A stretch of 64,000 nt of DNA. It comes from Acidihalobacter prosperus (GTDB lineage: Bacteria > Pseudomonadota > Gammaproteobacteria > DSM-5130 > Acidihalobacteraceae). The DNA lies in NCBI RefSeq assembly GCF_000754095.2, contig NZ_JQSG02000006.1, forward strand, positions 418,637 to 482,636. The letters are read 5' to 3'. This document shows, piece by piece, positions 1 to 14,621 of the stretch (within the stretch, counting starts at the first letter, position 1; the number at the start of each line of letters is the position of its first letter). Below the pieces are notes generated by a model that made no database searches, was not told the origin of the DNA, and worked only from the letters and a program-made list of their open reading frames with translations. A program made the position numbers and the translations under genes.

Positions 1-462
1 CTGGATGTCCTCATGTATCTCTTCGAGCAGTATGTCGACGAAGATATGGAAGACCACGAAGCGGATCGTGAACAGCTCGAATCGCGCCTGATCGACGCCG
101 GATTCCCGGCCAGCGAGATCGACCGGGCATTCGAATGGCTCGATGGCCTGGCCGAGCAGCGCGATGCGCCGCTGGCTCACACCGTGCGGCCGTCGCTGCG
201 GCTCTATACCGACGCGGAACAGGCGCGCCTCGACAGCGAAATGCGCGGATTTCTGCTATTTCTGGAGCAGAGCGAAATACTCACGCCCTCCACACGCGAG
301 CTGGTACTGGACCGCGTCATGGCGCTGGACGAGGACGAAATCGACCTCGAACAACTTAAATGGATCGTGCTCATGGTCCTGTTCAACCAGCCTGACCGCG
401 AGCTGGCATACAACGAACTCGAGGATCTGGTGTTCGAAGAAACGCCCTCCTACCTGCACTGA
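1..462 (+). CDS. smg: Smg family protein (DUF494), 5' end outside window
   Basis: Member of the Smg/DUF494 family, small acidic proteins of unknown biochemical role usually found between dprA and topA. The frame is open from base 1 and reads L-D-V-L before the first internal Met at base 13. In the E. coli homologue the protein begins MFDVLMYLF, so the true start probably lies about one codon before the window and the Met at 13 is internal. Family features visible are the N-terminal LMYLFEQY stretch, the central GFLLFLEQ segment and the LKWIVLMVLFN segment near the C-terminus. topA follows after 23 bp, as expected for the family. Confidence 0.9.
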   Translation: MDVLMYLFEQYVDEDMEDHEADREQLESRLIDAGFPASEIDRAFEWLDGLAEQRDAPLAHTVRPSLRLYTDAEQARLDSEMRGFLLFLEQSEILTPSTRELVLDRVMALDEDEIDLEQLKWIVLMVLFNQPDRELAYNELEDLVFEETPSYLH

Positions 463-485
463 GCCTAACCGCAAGCAAGGATTTT

Positions 486-5491
<5,006 letters not shown>

Positions 5492-5501
5492 CAACGCGCG
5501 C

Positions 5502-6350
5502 ATGACCGGAGCAACCGATCAGTACGCGGTGATGGGGCACCCCGTCGCGCACAGCCTGTCGCCGCGCATCCACCGCGCGTTCGCGGCGCAGACCGGGCAG
5601 GCGCTCGAATACACCGCCATCGAGGCACCGCTGGACGGCTTCGCCGCTGCGGTCGCGCGCTTTCGCGAGGCCGGCGGACGCGGCCTCAACGTGACAGTCC
5701 CGTTCAAGGAGGAGGCCTGGCGCCTGGCCGACGCGCTCGGCGAGGCCGCGCGGGCCGCCGGTGCGGCCAACACCCTCACGCTGGACGCCGCCGAGGGCAT
5801 CCGCGGCGACAACACCGACGGCGTCGGTCTGCTCACGGACCTCGCGGCCAACCTGGGGCTTGCGCTCACCGGCCGCCGCATCCTGCTGCTGGGCGCAGGC
5901 GGGGCAGCCAGAGGCGTCGCCGGCCCCCTGCTCGACCAGGCCCCCGAGCTGCTGCTGGTCGCCAATCGCGGTGCCGAACGCGCGACGCGGCTGGCCGCCG
6001 ACTTTTCCGCCCGAGGCCCGATCCGGGGCGCGGCCCTCGACGCACTGGCCGGCGAAACCGCCTTCGACCTCATCGTCAACGCCACGGCGGCCAGCCTGAG
6101 CGGCAGCGCGATCGATCTGCCCGAAGGGTTGATCGGCGAGAGCACCGTGGCCTACGACATGGTCTATGCCGCGGCAGCCACCCCGTTCATGCGGTGGGCC
6201 ACCTCACGCGGCGCCCTGCACGCGGTGGACGGACTCGGCATGCTGGTCGAGCAGGCGGCGGAATCCTTCCGCATCTGGCGCGGCGTCCGCCCGCAGACGC
6301 CACCCGTCATCGCCGACTTGCGCGCCTTTCTTGGCGGCGCCTATGCTTGA
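5502..6350 (+). CDS. aroE: Shikimate dehydrogenase
   Basis: Reduces 3-dehydroshikimate to shikimate with NADPH in aromatic amino acid synthesis. The ATG at 5502 gives 282 aa starting MTGATDQYAVMGHP, which aligns with the family N-terminus. An in-frame start at 5421 would overlap hemB by 24 codons and add unrelated residues. Substrate-binding and catalytic positions are present: SLSP at 18-21, NVTVPFK with K69, and GDNTDG with D106. The nucleotide-binding loop GAGGAA is at 131-136, and the cofactor-selecting VANRG segment follows. It is 10 bp downstream of hemB. Confidence 0.96.
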   Translation: MTGATDQYAVMGHPVAHSLSPRIHRAFAAQTGQALEYTAIEAPLDGFAAAVARFREAGGRGLNVTVPFKEEAWRLADALGEAARAAGAANTLTLDAAEGIRGDNTDGVGLLTDLAANLGLALTGRRILLLGAGGAARGVAGPLLDQAPELLLVANRGAERATRLAADFSARGPIRGAALDALAGETAFDLIVNATAASLSGSAIDLPEGLIGESTVAYDMVYAAAATPFMRWATSRGALHAVDGLGMLVEQAAESFRIWRGVRPQTPPVIADLRAFLGGAYA

Positions 6351-6400
6351 GGCGACGGAGCTTTCCGCGATACAGACCCGATTCCTCTGGAGAACGACCC

Positions 6401-7069
6401 ATGACGCTGCGTAGACTGGTTCCCGTAACGGCCGTGATGTTCACGCTCGGTCTTGCGGGCTGCACGACCAACCCCTACACCGGACAGCAGGAAGCGAGCC
6501 GGACCGCCATCGGTGCGGGCATCGGTGCCGTGGCCGGCGCCATCCTCGGCAACAACCTCGGCAAACCGGGCCGCAACACCGCACTCGCCGCGACGCTCGG
6601 CGCCATCGCCGGCGGCTCGGTGGGCTACTACATGGACCGCCAGCAGGCGGAGCTGCGCCAGCAATTGCAGGGCACCGGCGTCAGCGTGACGCGCAGCGGC
6701 AACAACATCATCCTGAACATGCCGGGCGACATCACCTTCGCCACCAACCAATACCAGATCGCCTCGCATTTCTACCCGGTGCTCAATTCCGTGGTCAAGG
6801 TGTTACTGCATTATCCGAAAACGGCCGTCGACGTTGCCGGCTATACCGACAGCACCGGCACCGCCGCCTACAACCAGCAGCTCTCGGTCAAGCGTGCGCA
6901 GTCGGTGGCCGACTACCTGGTCGCCCAGGGCGTGCAGGCTCAGCGTCTGCAGGCCGTCGGCTACGGCGAGGCCAACCCGATCGCCTCCAATGCCACCGCA
7001 CAGGGCCGGGCAATGAACCGCCGCGTCACCATCACCCTGGTGCCAATCACCCAGCCTCCGCAGGGCTGA
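6401..7069 (+). CDS. OmpA-family outer-membrane lipoprotein (YiaD-like)
   Basis: Predicted lipoprotein of 222 aa with a lipobox LGLAGC near residues 17-22. A glycine-rich zipper-like hydrophobic region (GAGIGAVAGAILGNNLG and LGAIAGGSVGYYMD, roughly 38-80) follows, then a C-terminal OmpA domain that binds peptidoglycan. The OmpA domain is marked by VDVAGYTDSTG, the RAQSVADYLVAQGV helix and GYGEANPI, ending in a conserved NRRVTITL strand. The architecture matches YiaD-type proteins that tether the outer membrane to the wall. The start at 6401 was chosen because it gives the signal peptide and has CTGGAG upstream. A longer in-frame extension inside aroE has no signal peptide. Confidence 0.9.
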   Translation: MTLRRLVPVTAVMFTLGLAGCTTNPYTGQQEASRTAIGAGIGAVAGAILGNNLGKPGRNTALAATLGAIAGGSVGYYMDRQQAELRQQLQGTGVSVTRSGNNIILNMPGDITFATNQYQIASHFYPVLNSVVKVLLHYPKTAVDVAGYTDSTGTAAYNQQLSVKRAQSVADYLVAQGVQAQRLQAVGYGEANPIASNATAQGRAMNRRVTITLVPITQPPQG

Positions 7070-7079
7070 GAAGCGCGCA

Positions 7080-7107
7080 CGGCGCGGCGGCATCGGCCGC
7101 CGCGCCG
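7080..7107. terminator. GC-rich hairpin between convergent genes
   Basis: A perfect 11-bp inverted repeat (CGGCGCGGCGG and CCGCCGCGCCG) with a 6-nt loop lies between the end of the OmpA-type lipoprotein gene (+) and the end of gorA (-). It has no T-tract on either side, so intrinsic termination is only an inference from its position and stability. Confidence 0.45.
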
Positions 7108-7115
7108 TCGATGTG

Positions 7116-8474
7116 CTAGCGCATCGTGACCAGCTCTTCGGCACTGGTCGGGTGGATCGCGACGGTGTCGTCCAGATCCTGCTTGGTCGCGCCCATGCGG
7201 ATCGCGACCGCGAAACCCTGCAGCATCTCGTCCGCGCCCGGGCCGATGATGTGGCAACCGACCACCTTCTCGCGCGCACCCACGGTGACGAGCTTCATCG
7301 CGGTCTTCACCGGATGATCGGTCATCGCGTGGTACATCGAGGTGAAGCTGGTCTGGTAGATCTTGACCGCCTCGCCGTGCAGCTCGCGCGCCTCGTCCTC
7401 GGTGAGCCCTACGGTGCCGATCGGCGGGTGGGTGAACACCACCGTGGCGATGTTCTCGTAGTCGAGCCGGCGCGCCTTCTGTCCGCCGAACAGCCGGTCG
7501 GCGAGCCGCCGCCCGGCCGCAATGGCGACCGGGGTCAACTCCACGCGCCCGGTGATGTCGCCGATCGCGTAGATACCCGCCACGTTGGTGTTCTGGTAGG
7601 CATCCACCGCCACGTGACCGTGCTCGTCCTGAATCACGCCGATCGCCTCAAGGCCCAGCTCGGTCACCGCCGGGCGGCGCCCGATCGCCCACAGCACGGA
7701 CTCGAAACCGCCCGATATGCGGCCGTCGGCGCAATGCAGCGACAGCCGTCCGTCGTCGTCGCGCCGCAGCGACTCGATGCGTGCACGCGGAAACACGGAA
7801 ACGCCGGCCTCCAGCATCGCCTCGGTCAGATGTTCGCGCAGCAGGTTGTCGAAGCGGCGCAACAGATGTTCGCCGCGAAGATACAGCGAAACATCCGTGC
7901 CCAGGGCATTGAGCAGACCGGCCAGTTCGACGGCGATATAGCCGGAGCCGACCACGGCCACGCGGCCGGGCAGGTGGTCGAGTTCGAAGAAACCGTCCGA
8001 GGTGATACCGAGATCCGCGCCTTCGATTTCCGGCATCACCGGCTCTCCGCCGGTGGCCAACACGACGTGGTCGGCGGTATAGCGGATGCCGTCCACCTCG
8101 ACCGTGCGCGCATCGACCAGACGCGCGTGACCGCGTATGAGCGCAACGTCGGAATCGTCCAGGTAGGTGACGTACCAACCGTTGATACCGCTGATATAGG
8201 CATCTCGCTTGGCCTTGAGTTCGGCCCAGTCGAAGGTCGTTTCGCCGACCGAAAAACCATAGCCGGGCGCGTCCTTGAGCGCATGCGCGAGGCTGGCGCC
8301 GTACCACATCACCTTCTTGGGCACGCAGCCGACGTTGACACAGGTGCCGCCCAGGCGGCGCGATTCGACCACCGCGCAGCGCGCCCCGTAGCGGGCCGCA
8401 CGCTCGGCTACCGACAGCCCGCCGCTGCCGCCACCGATGGCGATCAGATCGAAATGCCGCGGTTCGTTACTCAT
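7116..8474 (-). CDS. gorA: Glutathione-disulfide reductase
   Basis: FAD- and NADPH-dependent flavoprotein that regenerates reduced glutathione. The FAD loop GGGSGG is at residues 14-19. The redox disulfide is C45 and C50 in [13 protein letters not shown]. The second dinucleotide fold reads [11 protein letters not shown] and is followed by arginines in [10 protein letters not shown], as in NADPH-using reductases. The C-terminal interface carries the catalytic HPT motif (AIHPTSAEE). ATG at 8474 is preferred because GGAGG lies 5 nt upstream. An in-frame ATG at 8486 would add four residues but has a poor ribosome site. It is convergent with the upstream lipoprotein gene and divergent from ubiA. 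Confidence 0.95.
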   Translation of the reverse strand: MSNEPRHFDLIAIGGGSGGLSVAERAARYGARCAVVESRRLGGTCVNVGCVPKKVMWYGASLAHALKDAPGYGFSVGETTFDWAELKAKRDAYISGINGWYVTYLDDSDVALIRGHARLVDARTVEVDGIRYTADHVVLATGGEPVMPEIEGADLGITSDGFFELDHLPGRVAVVGSGYIAVELAGLLNALGTDVSLYLRGEHLLRRFDNLLREHLTEAMLEAGVSVFPRARIESLRRDDDGRLSLHCADGRISGGFESVLWAIGRRPAVTELGLEAIGVIQDEHGHVAVDAYQNTNVAGIYAIGDITGRVELTPVAIAAGRRLADRLFGGQKARRLDYENIATVVFTHPPIGTVGLTEDEARELHGEAVKIYQTSFTSMYHAMTDHPVKTAMKLVTVGAREKVVGCHIIGPGADEMLQGFAVAIRMGATKQDLDDTVAIHPTSAEELVTMR

Positions 8475-8579
8475 CTTTGCCTCCATCCGGGTGTGAATGC
8501 GCGCACTTTACGCCGATCCGCCGGCCGGTGAAGTGCGGCGCTTGATTTTGGGGGTTCGACGGTGCGAAAGTCATGCGCC

Positions 8580-9491
8580 ATGGCCGACACCAACCCACTC
8601 CTCGCCGCGCTCAGACCGGGACACCCCCTGCGCGAACGTCTGTGGCAGTACGCACTGCTGGTGCGGGCCAATCGCCCGATCGGCGCGCTGCTGCTCGTCT
8701 GGCCGATGCTGTGGGCGCTTTGGATCGCCGCCGAAGGCCGCCCAGATCCCTGGGTGCTCGTCGTGTTCCTGGCCGGCACCTGGGTGATGCGCTCCGCCGG
8801 CTGCGCGATCAACGACTACGCCGACCGCGACTTCGACGGTCATGTCGCCCGTACCCGCCAGCGCCCGCTGGCCGCCGGCCACATCCGCCCCATCGAGGCG
8901 ATCGGCGTGTTCCTGGCACTCAGCCTGACCGCCTTCCTGCTGGTACTGAGCATGAACAGGGAGACGGTCTACCTCTCCTTCGCCGGGGTCGCGCTGGCGG
9001 CGAGCTATCCCTTCATGAAGCGCTTTCACCACCTGCCCCAGGTGCATCTCGGCGCGGCCTTCGGCTGGGCGGTGCCCATGGTCTGGACCGCGCAGACCGG
9101 CGCATGGCCCGGCCCGCTCGCCTGGCTGATCTTCATCGCCGCGGTACTGTGGGCGACCATCTACGACACCCTGTACGCCATGGCCGACCGCGAGGACGAT
9201 CTCAAGATCGGACTCAAGTCGACGGCCATTCTGTTCGGCGACGCCGACCGTCTGATCATCGGCGTGTTGCAGGTGATGATGATGGCCACGCTATTCCTGA
9301 TCGGCCGCGATGCGCATCTCGGTTGGCCATACGACCTGTCATTGGTCGTCGCCGCGGGCATGTTCGTCTATCAACAGCTGCTGATCGCCTACCGCGTGCC
9401 CGAGTTCTGCTTGCGTGCCTTCATGAACAACAACGGCTTCGGCTTCGCCGTATTCGCCGGCGTCGCCCTGTCCTATCTGCTGCGCGCCTGA
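8580..9491 (+). CDS. ubiA: 4-hydroxybenzoate polyprenyltransferase
   Basis: Integral membrane prenyltransferase that attaches the polyprenyl tail to 4-hydroxybenzoate in ubiquinone synthesis. The first prenyl-diphosphate/Mg motif is NDYADRDFD at residues 78-86, followed by ARTRQRPL. A second aspartate-rich motif (YAMADREDD) lies after the middle. Multiple hydrophobic helices run along the 303 aa, and RPIGALLLVWPMLWALW near the N-terminus is typical of UbiA. A GTG at 8562 would add six residues; ATG 8580 is preferred. No ubiC is adjacent. The 3' end overlaps the convergent ComF-type gene by 19 bp. Confidence 0.95.
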   Translation: MADTNPLLAALRPGHPLRERLWQYALLVRANRPIGALLLVWPMLWALWIAAEGRPDPWVLVVFLAGTWVMRSAGCAINDYADRDFDGHVARTRQRPLAAGHIRPIEAIGVFLALSLTAFLLVLSMNRETVYLSFAGVALAASYPFMKRFHHLPQVHLGAAFGWAVPMVWTAQTGAWPGPLAWLIFIAAVLWATIYDTLYAMADREDDLKIGLKSTAILFGDADRLIIGVLQVMMMATLFLIGRDAHLGWPYDLSLVVAAGMFVYQQLLIAYRVPEFCLRAFMNNNGFGFAVFAGVALSYLLRA

Positions 9492-10204
9492 CCGGCGCGC
9501 GCAATGCTCCATACCTCCACCGAAGCCGCGCCCGCCCGCAGTAACACCCTCGCCAGTTCGTCGACCGTGGCCCCGGTGGTCATCACGTCGTCGACAACGG
9601 CGACCGCGCCGCTCAGACGGCAGCCTCCGCGCATGGCGAATACGCCGCGCACGTTTGCCCGCCGCCGCTTGGCCGGCAACGACATCTGCGGCGCGGTCGC
9701 CCGCAGCCGCCGTACGCAATCGACCTCGAGCCGCGAGCCGAAGGCACGCGCCAACGGACGGGCCAGCTCGACCGACTGATTGTACCCGCGCCCACGCAGG
9801 CGCCGGGGATGCAGCGGCACCGGTATCAGAACCGGCGGCGGCGCCCGTCCATCTGCCCGCGCCGCGCGTACCAGCAATTCACCGAGCAGACGCGCATTCG
9901 CGAGCCGCCCGCGAAACTTGAATTCGGCGATCAGCCGATCGACCGGTGGCGCGTAGCGGTAGGGCGCGTACACCGTGGCATAGGCCGGCCGCCGGCGCAG
10001 GCAACGCCCGCAAAGCCCGCCGGCTGCCCTCTCGGGCAGGGGGCGGCCGCAACCTGGGCAGCCCCGCTGCAAACGCGGCAGGTCGGCGCGGCAGCCCGCG
10101 CACAGATCCAGACCGTCGGCGCCGGCATCGCCGCATAGCGCGCAGACGGGTGGATACAATGCCGCCAGCCAGCGCACGAAGCGACGCTCCATCACCCTAT
10201 TCAT
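9473..10204 (-). CDS. ComF family protein (phosphoribosyltransferase-like)
   Basis: ComF/GntX-type protein of 243 aa. The N-terminus has eight cysteines in four CxxC pairs (C21/C24, C35/C38, C49/C52, C65/C68) that form a double zinc-ribbon-like region. A type I phosphoribosyltransferase domain follows, with VAVVDDVMTTGAT as the PRPP loop near residue 205. Homologues take part in DNA uptake in competent bacteria, but the exact reaction is unknown. ATG at 10204 is used; ATG at 10192 (MERRF) is an alternative. Being divergent from the bioB operon is a common gammaproteobacterial arrangement. Confidence 0.88.
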   Translation of the reverse strand: MNRVMERRFVRWLAALYPPVCALCGDAGADGLDLCAGCRADLPRLQRGCPGCGRPLPERAAGGLCGRCLRRRPAYATVYAPYRYAPPVDRLIAEFKFRGRLANARLLGELLVRAARADGRAPPPVLIPVPLHPRRLRGRGYNQSVELARPLARAFGSRLEVDCVRRLRATAPQMSLPAKRRRANVRGVFAMRGGCRLSGAVAVVDDVMTTGATVDELARVLLRAGAASVEVWSIARAGQARSR

Positions 10205-10279
10205 GCCGCTCCCCAAGTTGACATGCCCTCGCCGCCCGGTAGACTGGCCCGTCAGCCGCCGCAGCAGGTAGCATCCGCC

Positions 10280-10678
10280 ATGACCGAGGCTCCCGCCACG
10301 CCGAAACCGATCACGGGACGCTCCGCGCGCAACGCGGCGACCCTGTTCAACTATGGCAACATCGTGGCCTTTCTGCTGCCGTTTCCGCTGGTGATCTTCT
10401 GGTTCGGCGCCTCGATGTTCATCTATGCCATGAACCGCCAGCATCCCAACCCGCGGGTCGGCCACTACACCCAGATCGCCGCCTACCGCTTCTATGCCAT
10501 GACCGGATTCCTGATCGTCGCCGGCACCTATTTCCCGCCCAAATTGATGCACTTCCTGATCTACTGGGGTGTGTCCGCGGCTATCATGATTCCCTGGTCG
10601 ATCATCGACCTCATCCGTATCCACCGGGAGCGCTGGGAGGACATTCCGCGCACGCCCGCCACATCCAGGCCCGAATGA
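10280..10678 (+). CDS. Small integral membrane protein upstream of bioB
   Basis: Predicted 132-aa inner-membrane protein of unknown function. Two or three hydrophobic segments are visible (roughly residues 28-50, 72-86 and 90-108), with a basic C-terminal tail after [13 protein letters not shown]. No catalytic motif is recognised. ATG at 10280 (MTEAPATPK) was chosen; an earlier ATG at 10223 would add a proline- and arginine-rich leader inside the divergent promoter region. The stop is 1 bp before bioB, so the gene is probably the first of the bioB-bioF transcript. A biotin-related role would be guesswork. Confidence 0.75.
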   Translation: MTEAPATPKPITGRSARNAATLFNYGNIVAFLLPFPLVIFWFGASMFIYAMNRQHPNPRVGHYTQIAAYRFYAMTGFLIVAGTYFPPKLMHFLIYWGVSAAIMIPWSIIDLIRIHRERWEDIPRTPATSRPE

Positions 10679-10679
10679 C

Positions 10680-11675
10680 ATGAGCGCAATCCGCCACGAC
10701 TGGACGATCGAAGAAATCGAAGCCCAGTTCGACCGCCCCTTCAACGACCTCCTGTTCGCCGCCCAGCAGACCCATCGCGCGCACTTCGACCCCAATGCAG
10801 TGCAGATCAGCAGCCTGCTGTCGATCAAGACCGGGGCCTGCCCCGAGGATTGCGCCTACTGCCCGCAGAGCGCCCACCACCACACCGAGCTCGAACGCGA
10901 ACGTCTGCTGCCGCTTGACGAAGTCGTCGCCGAGGCCCGCGCCGCCAAGGCCAATGGCGCGACCCGCTTCTGCATGGGCGCGGCCTGGCGCAATCCCACC
11001 GACCGCAACCTCGACCGCGTGGCCGAGATGGTCGAGGCCGTGCGCGCGGAAGGACTGGAAACCTGCGTCACCCTCGGCATGCTCGAGGCCCGTCAGGCCG
11101 AACGGCTCAAGAACGCCGGCCTCGACTACTACAACCACAACCTCGACACCTCGCCGGAATTCTACGGCAAGATCATCACCACCCGCGTCTATCAGGACCG
11201 CCTGGACACCCTGGCACGCGTGCGCGAGGCGGGTATCAACGTGTGCACCGGCGGCATCGTCGGCATGGGCGAATCGCGCCGCGACCGCGCCCGCCTGCTA
11301 CAGCAGCTCGCCAATCTGCCGCAACACCCCGAATCGGTGCCGATCAACAACCTGGTGCAGGTGGAAGGCACGCCGCTGCATGGCGTCGAGGCACTCGATC
11401 CGCTCGAATTCGTGCGCATGATCGCCGTCGCCAGACTGACCATGCCGACAAGCCACGTGCGCCTGTCGGCCGGACGCCTGGACATGAGCGACGAGCTGCA
11501 GGCTCTGTGCTTCCTCGCCGGCGCCAACTCGATTTTCTACGGGGAAAAGCTGCTGACCACCGACAACCCGGAATCGCAGCGCGATCAGGCCCTGTTTCGC
11601 CGCCTCGGCATCCATGCCGCGCAGCCCCATAGCGCGCAGGGCGAAACCGGCAACGCCCCCGCCCGCCACACCTGA
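10680..11675 (+). CDS. bioB: Biotin synthase
   Basis: Radical SAM enzyme that inserts sulfur into dethiobiotin to make biotin. The 4Fe-4S cluster cysteines are C54, C58 and C61 in [12 protein letters not shown]. Biotin-synthase segments include [31 protein letters not shown] and the TGGIVGMGE region. Its 331 aa are typical. The start is 1 bp after the preceding gene's stop, and bioF follows after 3 bp. bioA, bioC, bioD and bioH are not in the window, so the pathway is split in this genome. Confidence 0.97.
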   Translation: MSAIRHDWTIEEIEAQFDRPFNDLLFAAQQTHRAHFDPNAVQISSLLSIKTGACPEDCAYCPQSAHHHTELERERLLPLDEVVAEARAAKANGATRFCMGAAWRNPTDRNLDRVAEMVEAVRAEGLETCVTLGMLEARQAERLKNAGLDYYNHNLDTSPEFYGKIITTRVYQDRLDTLARVREAGINVCTGGIVGMGESRRDRARLLQQLANLPQHPESVPINNLVQVEGTPLHGVEALDPLEFVRMIAVARLTMPTSHVRLSAGRLDMSDELQALCFLAGANSIFYGEKLLTTDNPESQRDQALFRRLGIHAAQPHSAQGETGNAPARHT

Positions 11676-11678
11676 CGC

Positions 11679-12851
11679 GTGATCAATCTCGGTGAACGAC
11701 TTGCCGCCCGCCGGGCGGCCGGCCGACAGCGCTTCCGGCGCCTGGTCGAAAGTCCGGCGGGTCCGCTGCAGAAAATCGACGGGCGCGAAATCCTCGCCTT
11801 CTGCAGCAACGACTACCTTGGCCTTGCCAATCATCCCGAGGTTGCCGCCTCGCTGCGCGAGGCCACGCACCGCTACGGCAGCGGCAGCGGCTCCGCACAC
11901 CTGATCAATGGCCACACCCACGCCCACCATGCACTCGAGGAGGCGCTGGCCGAGTTCACCGGCCGTCCCCGCGCGCTGCTGTTTTCGACCGGTTACATGG
12001 CCAATCTCGGTACCGTGGGCGCACTACTGGGTCGTGGCGACTGCCTGATCGAGGACCGCCTCAACCACGCCTCGCTAATCGACGCCGGCACCCTGTCCGG
12101 CGCCAAGCGCCTGCGTTACGCGCATGCCGATGTCGAAGCCGCCACCCGCCAGCTCGCCCGCGCGAGCGGCGAGACCCTGCTCGTCACCGATGGGGTATTC
12201 AGCATGGACGGCGACATCGCGCCGTTGCCTGCGCTCGCGCGGGCCGCCCGCGCCCACGATGCCTGGCTCATGGTCGACGATGCCCACGGCATCGGCGTAC
12301 TCGGGCCCGGCGGGCGCGGCAGCCTGGCGCACTTCGGACTCGGACTCAACGACGCACCGGTGCTGATGGGCACGCTCGGCAAGGCGATCGGCACCGCGGG
12401 CGCCTTCGTCGCCGGTGACGAGGATCTGATCGAATACCTGATCGGCGCGGCACGCACCTATCTGTTCACCACCGCGATGCCCGCCGCCATCGCCGAGGCA
12501 ACGCGCACGGCGCTTTCGCTGGCCTCGCGCGAAGACTGGCGACGCGAACACCTGCAAGCGCTCATTGCCCGCCTGCGCAACGGCGCCGAGGCGCTCGGCC
12601 TGGCACTGATGCCCTCGCAGACGCCGATCCAGCCCTTGCTGATCGGCGACAGCGCACAGGCCCTGGCGGCCGCGGACGCGCTCTGGGAACATGGCGTCCT
12701 GGTGCCCGCCATCCGGCCGCCGACGGTGGCTGAAGGCCAGGCGAGGCTGCGCATCACACTGAGTGCCGCGCACGAATCGGCACATGTCGATCGCCTGCTG
12801 GAGGCTCTGGCCGCGACACAGGCGGTCCTCGCGGCACAGACGCCGGCCTGA
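11679..12851 (+). CDS. bioF: 8-amino-7-oxononanoate synthase
   Basis: PLP-dependent alpha-oxoamine synthase that condenses pimeloyl thioester with alanine in biotin synthesis. The PLP lysine is K235 in MGTLGKAIG, and the ring-stacking and aspartate region [11 protein letters not shown] is at 199-209. The glycine-rich [17 protein letters not shown] region is also typical. The start is a GTG at 11679, 3 bp after the bioB stop, giving 390 aa; no ATG lies near the conserved N-terminus. A short inverted repeat (AAGGC and GCCTT) follows the stop before the convergent radC. Confidence 0.96.
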   Translation: MINLGERLAARRAAGRQRFRRLVESPAGPLQKIDGREILAFCSNDYLGLANHPEVAASLREATHRYGSGSGSAHLINGHTHAHHALEEALAEFTGRPRALLFSTGYMANLGTVGALLGRGDCLIEDRLNHASLIDAGTLSGAKRLRYAHADVEAATRQLARASGETLLVTDGVFSMDGDIAPLPALARAARAHDAWLMVDDAHGIGVLGPGGRGSLAHFGLGLNDAPVLMGTLGKAIGTAGAFVAGDEDLIEYLIGAARTYLFTTAMPAAIAEATRTALSLASREDWRREHLQALIARLRNGAEALGLALMPSQTPIQPLLIGDSAQALAAADALWEHGVLVPAIRPPTVAEGQARLRITLSAAHESAHVDRLLEALAATQAVLAAQTPA

Positions 12852-12863
12852 AGGCGCGGCGCC

Positions 12864-13535
12864 TTATAGGACGCCACGCTGGGCGAGCGACACCACCGCG
12901 TCGCCGACCACCAGATGGTCGAGCACGCGCACGTCGACCAGCGCGAGCGCGTCTCGAAGACGGCGGGTGATGGCCTCATCGGCGGCACTCGGCTCGGCCA
13001 CCCCGGAGGGGTGATTGTGCGCGAGGATCAACGCGGCGGCGTTATGGTGCAATGCGCGCCGGACCACCTCGCGCGGGTGCACGCTGGCGCCGTCGATGGT
13101 GCCCTGGAACAGCTCCTCGTAGGCCACCACTCGGTGGCGGCCGTCGAGAAAGACGCAGGCGAAAACCTCGCTGGGACGGTCGCGCAGCCGCGCAGCCAGG
13201 TATCGGCCTGCCGATTCTGGACTCTCGATCGCCTCACCCCGCGCCAGCTCCTCCCACAGATGTCGGCGGCCCATTTCCAGCACGGCCTGCAACTGCGCGT
13301 ATTTGGCCTCGCCCAGGCCGTTGCCGCGGCAGAACACCTCACGCGGCGCCGCCAACAGCGGTCTCAAACCGCCGAATTCGGCCAGCAGCTCGCGAGCCAG
13401 ATCCACCGCACTCTTGCCCGCCACGCCGGTACGCAGGAAGATCGCCAGCAGCTCGGCATCGCCGAGCGTCCCGGCGCCGCGCGCGAGCAGTTTTTCCCGC
13501 GGACGCTCGCCCGCCGGCCAGTCCTTGATGCCCAT
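12864..13535 (-). CDS. radC: RadC family protein (JAB/MPN domain)
   Basis: UPF0758/RadC protein of 223 aa. A helix-hairpin-helix-like N-terminus (residues about 1-90, with [22 protein letters not shown]) precedes a JAB1/MPN domain. The metal-binding JAMM signature is [15 protein letters not shown], with two histidines and a downstream aspartate. RadC was named for DNA repair, but its role is unproven. In many gammaproteobacteria radC lies divergent from coaBC; here the cyclic-nucleotide-domain gene and a lipoprotein gene lie between them. Confidence 0.92.
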   Translation of the reverse strand: MGIKDWPAGERPREKLLARGAGTLGDAELLAIFLRTGVAGKSAVDLARELLAEFGGLRPLLAAPREVFCRGNGLGEAKYAQLQAVLEMGRRHLWEELARGEAIESPESAGRYLAARLRDRPSEVFACVFLDGRHRVVAYEELFQGTIDGASVHPREVVRRALHHNAAALILAHNHPSGVAEPSAADEAITRRLRDALALVDVRVLDHLVVGDAVVSLAQRGVL

Positions 13536-13578
13536 GCTGCCCCCATCCTCGCCCTGTCACGCAAGAAGTCTAGACGAG

Positions 13579-13620
13579 GCACGGCCGCGACACGGCCGCG
13601 AAGGCCACAGGCGGCCGTGC
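13579..13620 (-). terminator. Possible hairpin terminator after the cyclic-nucleotide-domain gene
   Basis: A perfect 10-bp inverted repeat (GCACGGCCGC and GCGGCCGTGC) with a 22-nt loop directly follows the stop of the upstream minus-strand gene and precedes radC. The loop itself contains a third copy of the CGGCCGCG core. There is no T-tract, so this is only a candidate. Confidence 0.3.
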
Positions 13621-13621
13621 G

Positions 13622-14113
13622 TCAGTAGCGCCCGTGGGTCTGGGTGATGTAGTTGTTCATTTCGAGGTGTTGCTGGTTCATGCGCTTGAGCACCGCATGT
13701 CCCAGCCGGACGATCGCACGCATGACGTGATAGACCACATGCGGATGCGTTTCGATGAGCGATTCGAAGGGCGCCCGTTCCAGCGACAGCAGCACGGTAT
13801 CCTGTTCCGCGATCAGCGTCGCCGAGTGGGGCGCGCCATCGACAAACCCCATTTCGCCGCACAGGCCGCCCGGACCCATCACGTGCAGCAGCAGTGGCTC
13901 GCCCATGGCGGCCTCCTGGACGACCTTGACCCGGCCCTGGGCCACCAGATACACGGTCTGATCGGTTTCGCCCTCGCGGATCAACACGCCACCCGCTTCA
14001 AGCCGCCGCAGACCCATGATGTTTTCGAGCACTTCGCAATCGCCAGCGGTCAAATCCTGCGCCAATGGCGAGTCCTTGATGAAATCGAGCAAATGCATAT
14101 TTTCGGGGACCAC
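13622..14113 (-). CDS. Cyclic nucleotide-binding domain protein without DNA-binding domain
   Basis: A 163-aa protein made essentially of one cNMP-binding (Crp-like) beta-barrel. Residues of about 30-130 carry the jelly roll (IREGETDQTVYLVAQGRVKV) and the phosphate-binding-cassette position GLCGEMGFVDGAPHSATL, near residues 83-100. A helical tail ends in NNYITQTHGRY. There is no helix-turn-helix, so it is not a conventional Crp/Fnr regulator. The start is a GTG at 14113 with AAGGAG about 10 nt upstream; ATG at 14098 is an alternative. The ligand cannot be told from sequence; the cassette lacks the classic R-T/S pair of cAMP-binding proteins. Confidence 0.82.
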   Translation of the reverse strand: MVPENMHLLDFIKDSPLAQDLTAGDCEVLENIMGLRRLEAGGVLIREGETDQTVYLVAQGRVKVVQEAAMGEPLLLHVMGPGGLCGEMGFVDGAPHSATLIAEQDTVLLSLERAPFESLIETHPHVVYHVMRAIVRLGHAVLKRMNQQHLEMNNYITQTHGRY

Positions 14114-14209
14114 GATTACACTACTCCTTATAGGTGGTTATGGGGGTTTGCCATCACCCAATCCCACTGTAACCGCAGATAGACCACACAACCAGTGCAG
14201 GCGTTCAAC

Positions 14210-14566
14210 ATGCGCTACCCGCCACGTTTGTTTTCCCTCGTGCATCCCGTTCTGCCCACTCTGGCAACCGGCGCGCTGACGATCTTGCTGCTGGCGGGCT
14301 GCGTACCGCTGGCTCCGGTCGGCCCCGGTCGGGCAGCCGTCTATGTCCGCATCGGTCCGCCACCGCCACCTTACGAAGTGGTATTGCCGCGTCCCTATGC
14401 CGGCGCGGTCTGGATACCGGGACGCTGGATCTGGAGCGGCCGCTGGCAGTGGCGAGGTGGCTACTGGGCCAGACCGCCGTACCCGCATGCCCGCTGGGCG
14501 CCCGGGCGCTGGGAACGCCATGGCGAGGACCGCTGGTTCTATCACCGGGGACATTGGCACCGCTGA
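14210..14566 (+). CDS. YXWGXW repeat-containing lipoprotein
   Basis: Small predicted outer-membrane lipoprotein of 118 aa. The signal peptide ends in the lipobox ILLLAGC. The mature part is rich in Trp, Arg, Pro and His and carries degenerate repeats of the form W-x-P-G-R-W (WIPGRWIW, WQWRGGYW, WAPGRWER), the hallmark of the YXWGXW/BcpO family. Function is unknown; the repeats may bind cell-wall or surface polymer. ATG at 14210 is preferred over the GTG at 14195 because it leaves a normal basic n-region. It is divergent from the cyclic-nucleotide-domain gene. Confidence 0.8.
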   Translation: MRYPPRLFSLVHPVLPTLATGALTILLLAGCVPLAPVGPGRAAVYVRIGPPPPPYEVVLPRPYAGAVWIPGRWIWSGRWQWRGGYWARPPYPHARWAPGRWERHGEDRWFYHRGHWHR

Positions 14567-14621
14567 ACGGCGACGCACGCGCATTTGTTACACTGCGCGC
14601 GTACCATGCCGGGCCATTCTC

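Noticed and set aside
9473-9491. Overlap of ubiA and the ComF-type gene as a sign of a broken gene
   Set aside because: Both proteins have normal length and C-termini; a short convergent overlap is ordinary in compact genomes.
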